Positions 30,656 to 41,940 of a DNA stretch of 64,000 bases are shown here, one piece after another; the first letter of the stretch is position 1, and each line of letters starts with the position of its first letter. The stretch covers positions 7,122,120 to 7,186,119 of the forward strand of contig CM030870.1 in the NCBI GenBank assembly GCA_018105865.1. The letters run 5' to 3'. A model generated the notes under the pieces. The model saw only the letters and a program-made list of their open reading frames with translations. It did not search any database and was not told where the DNA came from. This DNA comes from Metaphire vulgaris (lineage: Eukaryota; Annelida; Clitellata; Crassiclitellata; Megascolecidae). The position numbers and the translations under genes are program-made.

Positions 30656-31160
30656 CCCGTTCACAGCATCCACAATACGAACACAACCCTTACGTCGCCA
30701 GAATGGACAGACCGTCTTACTCTATGCGTGCTTTTATTTTAACGTAACTGAATAGCCAGAGAGCCAGCCACAAAGTCAGTCAGTCAGGCGTTCGGGAAAA
30801 GGATCTTTTATCCAAAATCTCTCGCCTGTGACAGATAACGTACTGGCTTAACGGTAACGGCGTTTGCGACCAATCCTGTCTTTTCTCTGTTGACGTAGAA
30901 TCTGTGATTAATGCACCCCTCTCCCCCATCAACAACAAATTTAAAATTCTTCAGACAGTCATAACTAGACCCTGTGTACTGTTGACTTCTGCGAAATAGG
31001 CGAACATTCTAGGATAATAATAGTATCAAGAGAATTGTCATGATTTGGAATTACCTAGCAGCAGGAAGACAAATTTCTTGTAGTGGCTGTTACACAGGGC
31101 AGATCCTACTGAACCACTCTAAACCCCATTACTATAATAATTATAATTATAATTATAATT

Positions 31161-31190
31161 ATATTGATGATGATGATGATGATGATGATG

Positions 31191-31285
<95 letters not shown>

Positions 31286-31291
31286 TAGTAA

Positions 31292-31324
<33 letters not shown>

Positions 31325-31327
31325 GCC

Positions 31328-31418
<91 letters not shown>

Positions 31419-31465
31419 TAAGACAAATCGACACATTTGGAATAAGAACAACAGACGCATGTGCA

Positions 31466-31521
<56 letters not shown>
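31161..31521. repeat. (GAT)-(ATA)-(GTA) and (TA)n arrays
   Basis: Compound array: GAT at 31164-31190, ATA to 31285, and GTA to 31417, interrupted once by gcc. A separate (TA)n tract lies at 31467-31521. Confidence 0.95.
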
Positions 31522-31524
<3 letters not shown>

Positions 31525-32613
31525 TGGTGTATATGTATAGACCTATGTTCATATCCATTTGACCCCTTTCTTCCTGTTCAACCGGATATCAACAAAGTTA
31601 GGGAAATTTTGTGTTAATAATTAGAGCGCGACTATTAGGCTAAAGGCCTAAAACCGTAGGCCTATGTTTACACCTGCTCCCAAGCCATGACTCGCCAACT
31701 CCATCATTTGAGATAATACAATATCTATCATATTAAAATCGTTATCTGTATGTCTGTTACCTTCAAGCGTTCTGATTGGTTGACTAAACGGTTTAGACCG
31801 TTTAGTTTTCGTGCGTTGGTGGGCGAATAAGACCGTTTAGTCCTTACGTCGCGATGCGTTGGTGGGCGAGCGTTGACTTTGGTAGACCGTTTAACGTCGC
31901 GATGTGTTGGTGGACGATGTTCGAAACGACGTTGCTATTGGTAACAATTGTTCGCCGGTTTAGTCGAGTCATTGCAGCGTCAGAGGGCTGGGCGTGCGAC
32001 GACGTTGCTATTGGTAACAATTGTTCGCAGCAATTTTAACGTACATTTGAGCGTACACAAAAAATACGTGTACAGCGTCACAAATGGCCACAGTTGCGTG
32101 ATTTTAACGTACATAGGCCTAATTATTACGTGGCGCACAGCTTGGCTAGGTGGCGATCATCGAAATGTTGTTCAGCATGAATTCAATGATTGGGTATTAG
32201 GTATAGGTATTGGATTAGTATTATCCTGCACTGCGACAATATCTTTCTAAACAAGGTTTAAAGTGGTTCAGTAGGGACTGCCCTGTGTGAGATAGATAGC
32301 CAATTTTTTTTCTCGCAAAGTTGTAATGTTGTCAGAACGAAAGAGGAAAGACCGACAAGCAAAAAAAGGTCGTCAACATTTTCGCAAACCTGTTAGATCG
32401 TCTCTGGAAAGGGCCCCCTGCCCGTTTTTCGCCAAGCGCCACCGAGCATATTGCTACGCCACTGCTTCTTTTCCCGCCAATTCATCCCCCTCCCGTACCC
32501 ACCCGAAACACCTGGAGTCTGCATAATACGCTGGCCGTGACATATAGGCCAGAAAAAGTTCAGTTGTGACATTTGAATGGCGATTGAAAAGACTGGTTCC
32601 AAAAGCAGGTATT

Positions 32614-32683
<70 letters not shown>

Positions 32684-32782
32684 AAGAGAGAAAGAGAGAA
32701 AGAGAGAAGGAGAGAGACCGAAGACCAGGTATTGAACACTGAATTATGGAGCGCCCCTGAGCGCAAATTCCTGGGAAAATGC

Positions 32783-32977
32783 CCGGGTTAATCTAGATTC
32801 CTGGACTCCGGGGGGGGAACTGAAAAAGCCGGGAAGGGGGGAACTGACAAAGCCGGGGGAATTCTGCTAGGGGCCGCTGTTAGTCCATATAGTATTCTAA
32901 AATTTCCGGCGGAGAATTTGAAATTTCCGGAGGGAAAGGGCAATTTCCTCCCCGGAAACAGTCTAGATTAAACACTG
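32783..32977. mobile_element. MITE, TTAATCTAGATTCC family
   Basis: It runs from GGGTTAATCTAGATTCCTGG to CAGTCTAGATTAAACACTG. Sister copies are at 30204-30369, 57476-57666 and 58366-58544. Confidence 0.7.
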
Positions 32978-33134
32978 CCCTGGCCGTTATATCGAAGTTC
33001 TACTGTTGTAGCTTGTGAGACAAAATAGCTGAAAGCAGTTGAAAAGAATGGATACACAATGGACAAGTTTCAGAATTTTCGAGTAGCATAGCGTTACTAC
33101 AGATCATTTGCAGACTGAAGAAGACGGATATGTC

Positions 33135-33331
33135 CAGTGGCGTAGCCACGGGGGGTTGGGGGTTAAAACCCCTCTTTGTGCGGCGAAAATTTTTTTTAAA
33201 TGTATTTCATGCAATTTTTATTTTTTGAGGTGATTTTTGGCGATTTGGGGGGTGAAAACTCCCTCTTGGCGGTTATCGACGAAAGTTTTTTTCAACCTCC
33301 CCCACTTCCGGAAATCCTGGCTACGCCACTG
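33135..33331. mobile_element. hAT-like MITE, CAGTGGCGTAGCC family
   Basis: It starts CAGTGGCGTAGCCACG and ends CCTGGCTACGCCACTG. A perfect 8-bp duplication gatatgtc flanks it on both sides. Relatives start near 18937, 34430, 61833 and 62060. Confidence 0.9.
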
Positions 33332-34150
33332 GATATGTCATAGCCTGAAATTAGAAAGACTATGGCGTTATTAATAACAATGGGCTATTGTTTAGCATGC
33401 CATCTTAACAGTATTTCTTCCATCCTCGTATGTTCAAAGCTTCGTTACTTGCTGAGAAGTGACAGGAAACTGCTTCGGAGCGAATTTCAGGGTTCAACTT
33501 TACAATAAAAAGCATTTGTTTGCGCTTTGAGCCAGAAAAAAGTGGTTTACTGTGTTGACTCGCGTGTTAAGTTATTGAAAAGCGGTTTACCGAATAAACC
33601 GCTCACGAATCTATTCTTAGAGAAATGTTTGCTTTGCTTGCTACCACCCCCTTGGACTTCACTCGACCTAAACTGTATACGACTTATATTGGCTTAAGAA
33701 CACATATCGGGCTCTGTGATAGTACGCGGCTTTTGTTCGCCTCTGCAAATACTCACATAATCCCACATTCTTGGTCTTTTTAGAATACAGTTTTCACGCG
33801 GCCAAAGAACCCGTACAATGTTTGTTCAATAGTTTCAAATGGGCTATGAATCTGCACGTTAACGTGAAACGAGTCCGATAGTAGTAAGTGAAGTTCGAGC
33901 TATGGTAGTTTCCAAGCTCTTATGTCTTTTCATATGCCTTACATAGGTTCGTGAGACAAGAAGACTGCTTACTGCTGCCTTAAGAGTTATCGGTTTGGTT
34001 GAAGAAACTGCATCATACGCAATGGGTGAGCGCTTAATGCAGGATTTCGCACGGAATTTGCAGACTATTTTTGTGCAGCCTAATCTTTTAATGTCGTTAA
34101 TTTCGAATTGCTTGAGGGACTTTGACATAGCCTACCTTATGTGTATTAAT

Positions 34151-34230
34151 TTAACCCCTTAACTGGGGATCCCGGATATATCCGTCCATTTTACATTGAG
34201 TTACAGTTAAATACTCGGTTAAGGGGTTAA
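34151..34230. mobile_element. TTAA-ended short MITE
   Basis: 80 bp from TTAACCCCTTAACTGGGG to CTCGGTTAAGGGGTTAA, nearly identical to 41261-41339 including GATCCCGGATATATCCGTCC. Confidence 0.8.
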
Positions 34231-34779
34231 GAGAAATGAAGATTGTTTTGAAATTTAGTGATAGAAAGATCCATGTACAATGTTTTATCGAATCTAAGCT
34301 GTGCGTTACTTTGTTCTGTACAAAGGGTACAATAATAGAGTAGACCCTAGTTACCGTACTCGAATGAGCGTAGGTTTCGGCGCCAATCTCCGGCTACTAG
34401 GAAAGCAGCGACGCAGGTGACTTACCATGCAGTGGCGTAGCCAGGATTCCGAAATAGGGGGCACTTTGACAGCTTCCGATCAAAAAAGGTCGTCGACTCC
34501 AATGCTTTAAACCGTACAGTGAACCTGTATTGTCTGCTGCGTTTTTCTCGATCTAATACTACCCCTAACCCCAAACTGCTCACAGGTTTTGGACGAAGCT
34601 CGCGATCGGTCCCGATCCGAATAGGGGGAGGGGTTGGACCCAGCGGCTACGCCATTGCGATTTACACCATTAATCGAGAGTAGGTTGCCATTTCTTTTAT
34701 CCTCTAAACCCGCGTTTTACCTTCGCAGCTCAATGCGCTGCTACCAGTGCATTCACGTCCAAGCGATGAACGGCTTTGT

Positions 34780-34840
34780 TGGCCGCCGGCACCGTGACTC
34801 GATCCCGGGACGGTCACCCATCCAAGTACTAACCGCGCTT
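34780..34840 (-). pseudogene. 5S rRNA-like fragment
   Basis: On the minus strand the segment reads GGTTAGTACTTGGATGGGTG followed by ACCG, which matches the highly conserved box C region of animal 5S rRNA. The rest of the molecule is not recognisable. It is either a 5S pseudogene fragment or part of a 5S-derived SINE. Confidence 0.6.
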
Positions 34841-34901
34841 GTGTATTCCATAGGTCTTCTTTAATTACTCACGAAAAGCGACGCAAATTTATTTTTGTCA
34901 G

Positions 34902-37900
34902 AATCGGAGGACGATCAAAGACCTCTAATCGAAGGAGGATCGAACTCTAATCGGATGATTGACAGGCACCAGGAGGTCAGAAGGATTATAAAATCGTGTG
35001 CGGCAGAATTTCTGGCAACGGCCATCTTTGTTCTGTTCGGAACGACGTCAGTTCATACGGGGGACGTCTTGCTGGTGGCGCTGGTTCACGGGATGACGAT
35101 CGCCGTACTGGTGCACTGTTTTGCCGATATCAGGTATAGAAGCATGGGCGCACAGATAAGTTTCTTCAAGGGGGGCTTAACATTCTAGCAAGGCTTCCAC
35201 AACGCAAAATTTGACAATTTCCAAAAATGGCCTAAACTCCAAACCAGTGTTTATTGAACTTTATTCTAGACCTGTTTTGGGGGAGAATTCCCCCAAAGTT
35301 TTAAAATCCCCCCAATTTGTATATGTTGGCTTGGGGGGATGGAAATTCCCCCTCCCCAAAAAGCGTGGAGAGACAAATCTTGTCCCCCAAACATTTCAAA
35401 CTCCCCCTTCAATGTCAAGGTAGCTAGAATATACACTGCTCCAAATAAAATCAGGCACTGTATTTTATGCTTTAATTACCGTAGTGTTTTAGTGTGAAAA
35501 TAGTGACTTAAAAATAAAACCAAACTATAGATAGCTACAAAAAGTGGATTTGTATTTTTCATGGGTGGGGGTCCATCTCCCACCTAGGTGCGCCACTGAT
35601 ATGAAATGTGTTGCTATCACTTTTTTTTTTGTAACGCAGCGGAGCGCACATTAATCCAGCGGTAACGCTCGCTGTTTACATTGGAGACTACAGTTCACAG
35701 AAACTGTATGTTGCCCTGGCGTACGTGTTCAGTCAACTGACGGGCTCATTAGCAGGAGCAGCTTTAACTCGAGTAAGAAGAAAGCACAGATCTTACAAGT
35801 GTCTATATTGATTCCAACTTATGTATTCAATAAGATGTAAGATATTAATTTCTTAATAAGAATAATTTTGGTTCTTTTTTTCTTAGATAGTAAGTAACCA
35901 AAGTCGTATAATTGATTGCTTACTGCATAGGCTATTTATGTTCTTCAAACGGACTGTTATATATTAATTATGATAGTTTGGCTTATGTTTTTGAAGAACT
36001 GAAGATATTAACTGGTTATGATTACTTTACTATTATTATATGTCATAATGACATCTGTACGCTTATTCGTTTATGAGTTGGAAACAAGACACTTTACTTT
36101 ACTTTAAATTTCTCTCAATTATTTCATTAGATAAGACAGAGGCGTATCCAGGAATTCGGTTGGGGAAGGAGGCGGTATAGGAGTTGATGTACGTTAGAAT
36201 TATCGAAAGGGAGGAATAGACGACACTCGCTTACTTATTCGTGACTTTGCAGCGTTTCGGATTTTTCGTCGTGATGAGAAATTGGCAAACAATTTTTGGC
36301 CGGGTTTGGGATAGGACACGCCCTCTGTAGCCTTAACCGGATATTTAATTCGGAGACAATCTGTATGGGGAAACCTGTGGCGTAGCCAAGATTCCGGAAT
36401 GGGGTGAGAAAAAAATCGACGAGCAAAATGTCGTGTCAAACACTTTGAACTTTCACGCATTCTCTTCGATAATACAGCCCCCCCCCAAAAAAAAAATTTT
36501 TGCAACGGTTTTGGTCAAACCCTACGACCGGCTCCAGTCTGAATAAGGGGCCGGGAGCCCGGGACCCAATTATCCCAGTGGCTACTCCAATGGGAAACAA
36601 AAAATGACCGCCTGACCAAAGGCGTAGCCAGGAATTTTATTAGGGTTATACATTTATTGTGGATGAGGGGGGGGTGTATTGTTATATATATATATATATA
36701 TATTATACTATGTATTACTGCATATATGTTATATATATGCATGTATATGTTGTACAATGTACATACTGTATTATATATATACTGATTTTGGGGGTATTAT
36801 ATTTACCGATATATCTCTCCCTCCCCCCGTAGCTACGCCCCTGAGCATGGCGTTATGAGATTTAATGCTGAGTTCTTCTGAATGTTTAATTACATGTAGG
36901 CATCGCTATGGTATGCTATCAACCCAGGGCTTAGCAACGACACCGTCTATGAGACGATCGCTGGAGGCACTCATCAACTTGCTCTCGGACTAAATCCAGG
37001 TCAAGGTGTCCTGATCGAAGTGATCCTCACCTTCGTTCTGTGCCAGACGGTCCTCCACGTTGCCGTTGATCGGAAAATACCCGAAGCCTCCATGGCCATT
37101 GGACTTGCTGTGTTCGTCGACATTGCCATCGGGTCTGCAGACTGCAACAAAAGAAATGGCGATTATATCTAAACAGTGATTTATACAGACCTGTTGGAGG
37201 GGAGATACCCCCAATCCCAAAAAAAAAAATCGCAGCACTAAAATTTTTGCATTGATCTGTGACTCTTATCCTCCAGCCAAGTCAATTTCTTCCCCTCCCA
37301 AAGCCCTGGGGTCTGGATAAAACACTGTATCTAAACCTCAGAGTCGTAGCTAGGGGCAGAGGGCAAGCTGCCCCGGGCGCCGTCTTGGGGGCCGGGGGGG
37401 GGGGGCGCCAGAAGTCAGAACCCATGGTTGTAACAAGTTCAACTCCCGTCGAAAGTATTGCGCCAGCGTGACAGGCAAAAAAGAGTCATCACCAGTTTTT
37501 AGAATTTTGGGGACGAAAAATTTAAAATTTACACCTTGTCCCGAGCGCCAAATGCGTTCTAGTCTCTAGCTAACGCTCTGCCAAACCTTTCTAAAAATTG
37601 AAATACTTTATTAAAATCAATTATCTACTATTAATTAACAATTATTTTTTTATTATTAAGCTTACATGAGTTTCACACCTACCAGATTTGGTACACTATA
37701 GACACACACTGCTGTATTTGTCGTGGGGGAGGGGGGTCCGCAATTGCCTGCAGAACCCCCTCTGGCCCACCACCTATGCATAGGCCTATTAATTAACTTT
37801 TTTGGCGTAATGGAACAATTACAGATTCTTTCTCCACTGGTCCGATCCCCATATGCGTAAACTATAATCAAAATTAAAACGCGAGACTTTAGGCCCCCAA

Positions 37901-38642
37901 CTTTTGAGAATCTAGGCGAGGAAGGAAAAAGTATAAGGGCTGGGCCCCAATTTTTTCATCTAGATTTATGTCCATATCCCCACCCCAAATGGCACGTCTT
38001 TCAAATACCTGCATTCACGATCGACTTTTGCTGTACTGGTTCTAACAGCGGCGTTTTATTTATTTCAAGGGCGGATCTAACGGGGGGCTCGATGAACCCC
38101 GCCCGTAGTTTTGGACCGGCGGTGGTCGTCAGCGACCTGAGACTCGGCACTTGGGTCAACCATTACGTTTACTGGGTCGGACCTTTGACCGGGTCTGTCC
38201 TCGCTGCATTTTCGTACAGGCAAGTGAAGTGCGCTGGCGTAGCCAGGGAGCCACGGGGGGAGAGAGGGGCGAGCCCACTATTTTGGTTCGGACAGGTCGT
38301 AGGGTTTCCGCAAAACCGTTGTGAGAATTTGGGAAGGAAAGGGAGGCAGCACGAACTCCTTGACCAGCTATTTGTGCCCGTCAAAGAATGCCGATGTACA
38401 GTACCTCCTATTCCGGAACACTGGCTACGCCACTGAATTATATTATAAATATATATATATATATATATTGTTATGAATCTAGCCCATTAGGCTAACAGTA
38501 ACTAACTAGCAGTAGCTAAAAGTTTTAAAATGTTAGAACACATGCAATGAACAATATTTTATTCATATATAGATTCCTATTTGCAAAGAAGAAGAACCTA
38601 TTTTCCAGAAGTACAACACCGATCAACCTCAGCGTATCGTAA
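34902..38642 (+). CDS. AQP8-like aquaporin (first exon missing)
   Basis: A membrane water/small-solute channel. Five exons join in frame: 34902-35133, 35640-35772, 36900-37132, 38070-38219 and 38573-38642 (TAA 38640-38642), giving 271 residues after a missing short first exon that must end with a G. The first exon seen carries an acidic N-terminus and helix 1 ([18 protein letters not shown]). Exon 35640 starts with [14 protein letters not shown], the first NPA box. Exon 36900 carries helices 4-5 ([20 protein letters not shown]). Exon 38070 gives [15 protein letters not shown], the second NPA box followed by the selectivity-filter Arg. The sequence looks closest to AQP8 among family members I recall. 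The intron after 38219 has a GC donor (CAG|GCAAGT). The last exon, ending INLSVS, is supported by phase and position. Confidence 0.9.
37174..37327. mobile_element. hAT-like MITE, CAGTG..TTATACAG family
   Basis: It starts CAGTGATTTATACAGACC and ends GGATAAAACACTG. A perfect 8-bp duplication tatctaaa flanks it. It sits right after aquaporin exon 3. Confidence 0.9.
37339..37580. mobile_element. MITE, CAGAGTCGTAGCTAGGGG
   Basis: It starts CAGAGTCGTAGCTAGGGG and ends CTCTAGCTAACGCTCTG, related to 20547-20878. It lies only about 12 bp after the previous element. Confidence 0.65.
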
Positions 38643-38654
38643 CTACAAGCGCAA

Positions 38655-38825
38655 CACATATACATACATACATGCATACATACATACATACATACATACA
38701 TACATACATACATACATACATACATACATACAGTACATGCATACAAACATACATGCATATATACATACATACATACATACATACATACATACATACATAC
38801 ATACATACATACATACATACATACA

Positions 38826-38858
<33 letters not shown>

Positions 38859-38869
38859 GCATACATACA

Positions 38870-38902
<33 letters not shown>
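38655..38902. repeat. (ACAT)n microsatellite
   Basis: About 250 bp of ACAT tetranucleotides with a few interruptions, starting 13 bp after the aquaporin stop codon. Cys/Met/Tyr/Val and His/Thr/Tyr/Ile frames over it are artefacts. Confidence 0.95.
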
Positions 38903-38903
<1 letters not shown>

Positions 38904-40213
38904 CGCACACTTTACCAAAGGCTTGAGGACTTTGAAAAACAATGTGCTAACTACTAACTAGTTTGTCATATTATCTATTAGGGGCCATCCATAAATGCCG
39001 TAGTGCGATTTTGACAGTTTTTGATCCCCCTTCATCACACGTCGTCACAAAAAGTCAGACCCCCTCAAATATGACGTCACAACGCATTGACCCCCTCCCT
39101 CATCTTGTCGTCTTTCGAATGCCAAAATTAACGTCTCTTTTGAAGATAATCATTATAATTATTATCGTTGAAACAATATATAGAAATTTTTAAAAATTCC
39201 TGTTTTAAAATGAAGTGTATAATAATTATAAGCGTAAAATACGTTCAATTTTGCGGTAGCATAGCATTGCGGTATTAATAAAAATATTTAGTATTATGTG
39301 ACGTCACATTTCTGGAACCCCCTTCAACCGTCGTCACAAATCGTCACAAATGTTTGAACCCCGTCCTCCCTAAGCGCGTTACATCATTTGTGGATGGTCC
39401 CTTATTAGTATAACCTGTAATAACAATGTGATTTGATCGATCTACGTCTCGACATAATAACCTATGGTGTCTTTCAAGTAACGCAATTTAGCCTAGCTGT
39501 GAATGTATGCAATATGAATGGACTTACGAAAGCATGTGAATCGTCAATCTGTATACTCTGTCTGTCTACTTTTGAGAGCTTTTTAGAGACAAAAATGTCG
39601 TTATGAAACTTGGTGGTGAATATTATTTGAGACAAGCAACAGAGGCGTAGACAGGAATTTGATTTGAGGGGGTATAATGTGATTGGGGCGGGGGTATAAA
39701 TCTTTAAAAATTTGAAAATCTTGAAAAATACATAGAAAAGTTTAAGGTAGTCTGATTTGGGGGTATATATATATACCAGAGTCGCTTGACAAGCAAACAA
39801 CCAGAGTTGCATAATAACAGTGGCGCCGTTAATAGGCCTACAGATACGCGCATTTCCATCTGGTCAGAAGGGTGGGGGTAGCTAGGGGAACAGCGTCGTC
39901 AACACCCCAGTTGAATTTTGATAACATTTAACTAATAGCGTCAGAGGCCTAGCCAGGAATTTGATTTGGGGTATGTGATTGGAGGAGAGTATAAATCTAA
40001 AAAACTTTGACAATCTTAAAAAACGCCAAAAAAATTAAGGTAGTCTTTTTGGGGGTACAGTATATAAACCGATATACCCCCATCGCTACGCCCCTGATTA
40101 GCGTAAGACTTTAATTGTGATTCATTATAATGTAAAGTGGCCAAAACAATAACACAAATTCATTGAATCAGTTGGCATAGGCCTACAACTCACCAACGAT
40201 AGAATAGGGCCTA

Positions 40214-40292
40214 TACAGGGTGGTGCAAAAAACCGGACTAAATTAAATGCAAACCTAAATGCGAATATTCCGGTTTTTTGCGCCACCCTGTA
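40214..40292. mobile_element. Palindromic TA-flanked MITE
   Basis: A 79-bp palindrome TACAGGGTGGTGCAAAAAAC to GTTTTTTGCGCCACCCTGTA, homologous to 3857-3935 and 46925-47007, including the loop AAATGCAAACCTAAATG. Confidence 0.85.
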
Positions 40293-40671
40293 TCTATAGT
40301 CATCGCTTTTGTGAGATTAACGCAATGGAGACAGCGGCCGGCGGCTCCACATGGGGGGCCCCCGTGTCCACTAGTGAAATTTCAGGGAATTGAACAAGTT
40401 CTCAGACAAATGCCACATTTTCGTTTGTCCCCATCCTTATTGCTTCAAATCGTGCAAGAAATATCAATGTTGGCCCTCTTGATTTTTTTCTACAGTGCTA
40501 GAAATCCTACACGCTAGACCAAAGCCAATGACTGTAAAGGCCGTCCATAAATTACGTCACACTCAAGGCGTGGCAAGAAAGCGTGATACTTTGTGACAGG
40601 GGGACGGGTAAGGACCAGAATGACTTTCACACTTTCAATATAAATAAAACAAATATACTGTACCTGATAGG

Positions 40672-41010
40672 CAGGGCGCGATTTGTAGGGGGAATCTTCC
40701 CTCCCCCTGCCCAACTACATCCCCCCTACTGCTAGTAACATCCAGTGTTTATTCTAGACCTGTTTTGGGGGTAATTCCCCCAAAGTTTTAAAATTCCCCC
40801 CACAAATTTGTATATGTTGGCTTGGGGGATGGAAATCCCCCCCCCCAAAAGCGTGGAGAGACAAATCTTGTCCCCCCAAACATTTCAAACTCCCCCCCCA
40901 TGTCAAAGTGGCTAGAATAAACACTGAGTAACATCCCCCACAGCTACATCCCCACTGCTACATTTCTCCAACTACTACATCCCCAAAGCTTGACATGTTC
41001 CCCAGCTGAT
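40672..41010. mobile_element. Nested MITE pair
   Basis: A CAGGGCGCGATTTGT-family element is interrupted at 40743-40926 by a CAGTGTTTATTCTAGACC element ending in CTAGAATAAACACTG. The sequence agtaacatc stands on both sides of the inner element, marking its target duplication. Confidence 0.85.
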
Positions 41011-41260
41011 AGGAGAAATAGAAAAGCCATTTTTAATTGCTCATTAACACCCCGAGATACATAAAATTTTAGGCGTCAGTTATATTCGTTATCAGTGTCA
41101 TAAATCAAGCATTACAACTGCAAGGCAGTGATAGCCTGGGACAAATAAATGCAAACAGCAGAAAACTAAAACAATTTGAAAGAACAGACTGAAAGCTGGT
41201 CACAACAACATTCAATGAAAAAGAACATTCTTCCTACAACAAGCATCCCGTTTCATTACA

Positions 41261-41339
41261 TTAACCCCTTAACTGGGGATCCCGGATATATCCGTCCAGT
41301 TTACATTGAGTTACAGTTAAATACACAGTTAAGGGTTAA
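41261..41339. mobile_element. TTAA-ended short MITE
   Basis: It runs from TTAACCCCTTAACTGGGG to CACAGTTAAGGGTTAA, in the same orientation as 34151-34230. Confidence 0.8.
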
Positions 41340-41623
41340 TTAATAACTATTCTGTTTGGAATGCTGCACCAAATGTCACATTACGACTGCATCGTACACA
41401 CCACAAGGGCACAACCATATAGTACGTACGCAAAAAAGGCATATTTTCAACCCCCCCACCCCCAATTTGCACACTGCACATAAGCAAACTCCCCTAAATC
41501 CAACCCCACTTCCCGCTGTGCATATGTAATATATGGATGGACCCTAAGTCATGTAAATTGACACATTGATATCAAGCAATTCAACAGCATCTCCATGTGA
41601 AAAGTGAAGCCAATTTCTTCGAC

Positions 41624-41855
41624 TCAACCCCATGCTTGTGTTTTGCAGTAGTGCAGCACCAGTTTGCCATCAGCACCAAAGCACTAAAATATAAAATGCA
41701 AATATTTAACATTAAACCTACATCACGTGCAATAAAAGTGCTTAGTGAAATGATGGCTTCAAACTATAAAAGCATTTCATTGTTATTTTGCTAATCTTAA
41801 AATCGAGATTACCTATTTTCAGAAAAGCAATACATAATCTAATAATCTAGCAGTG

Positions 41856-41940
<85 letters not shown>

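Larger units (their letters stand above)
30656..34890. other. Intergenic repeats upstream of the aquaporin
   Basis: No supported exon beyond this point up to 34902. It contains the arrays at 31161-31521, locally repeated GCGATGCGTTGGTGGGCGA-like segments (31810-32000), an (AG)n array (32613-32716), MITEs at 32783-32977, 33135-33331 and 34430-34657, a TTAA-ended MITE at 34151-34230 and a 5S-rRNA-like fragment. An 89-codon minus-strand frame at 33859-34128 has no recognisable domain. The first aquaporin exon should lie here but was not found. Confidence 0.5.
38643..41623. other. Intergenic region between aquaporin and ATG12
   Basis: The two genes converge here. Contents: the ACAT array, the element at 38981-39406 (GGGGCCATCCATAAATGCCG ends), MITEs near 39650-39790 and 39944-40097, the palindromic MITE at 40214-40292, a nested pair at 40672-41010 and the TTAA-ended MITE at 41261-41339. 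No exon seen. Confidence 0.65.

Noticed and set aside
33859..34128. 89-codon minus-strand open frame (MSKSLKQFEINDIKR...)
   Set aside because: The amino-acid composition is plausible, but there is no recognisable domain, splice context or repeat, so I leave it as an unsupported frame.
34895..34901. Taking the aquaporin start at 34895 (TTG)
   Set aside because: The position is inside the intron acceptor TTTTTGTCAG; the exon starts at 34902 in phase 1, so the true start lies upstream.
37133..38070. A suspected frameshift between aquaporin exons 3 and 4
   Set aside because: Recounting the G run at 38082-38087 showed that exon 4 starts in the phase that exon 3 leaves (GG plus G), so the reading frame is intact.
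38581..38961. 126-codon frame rich in HTYI near the aquaporin 3' end
   Set aside because: Its start overlaps the last aquaporin exon in another frame, and the rest is the ACAT microsatellite.
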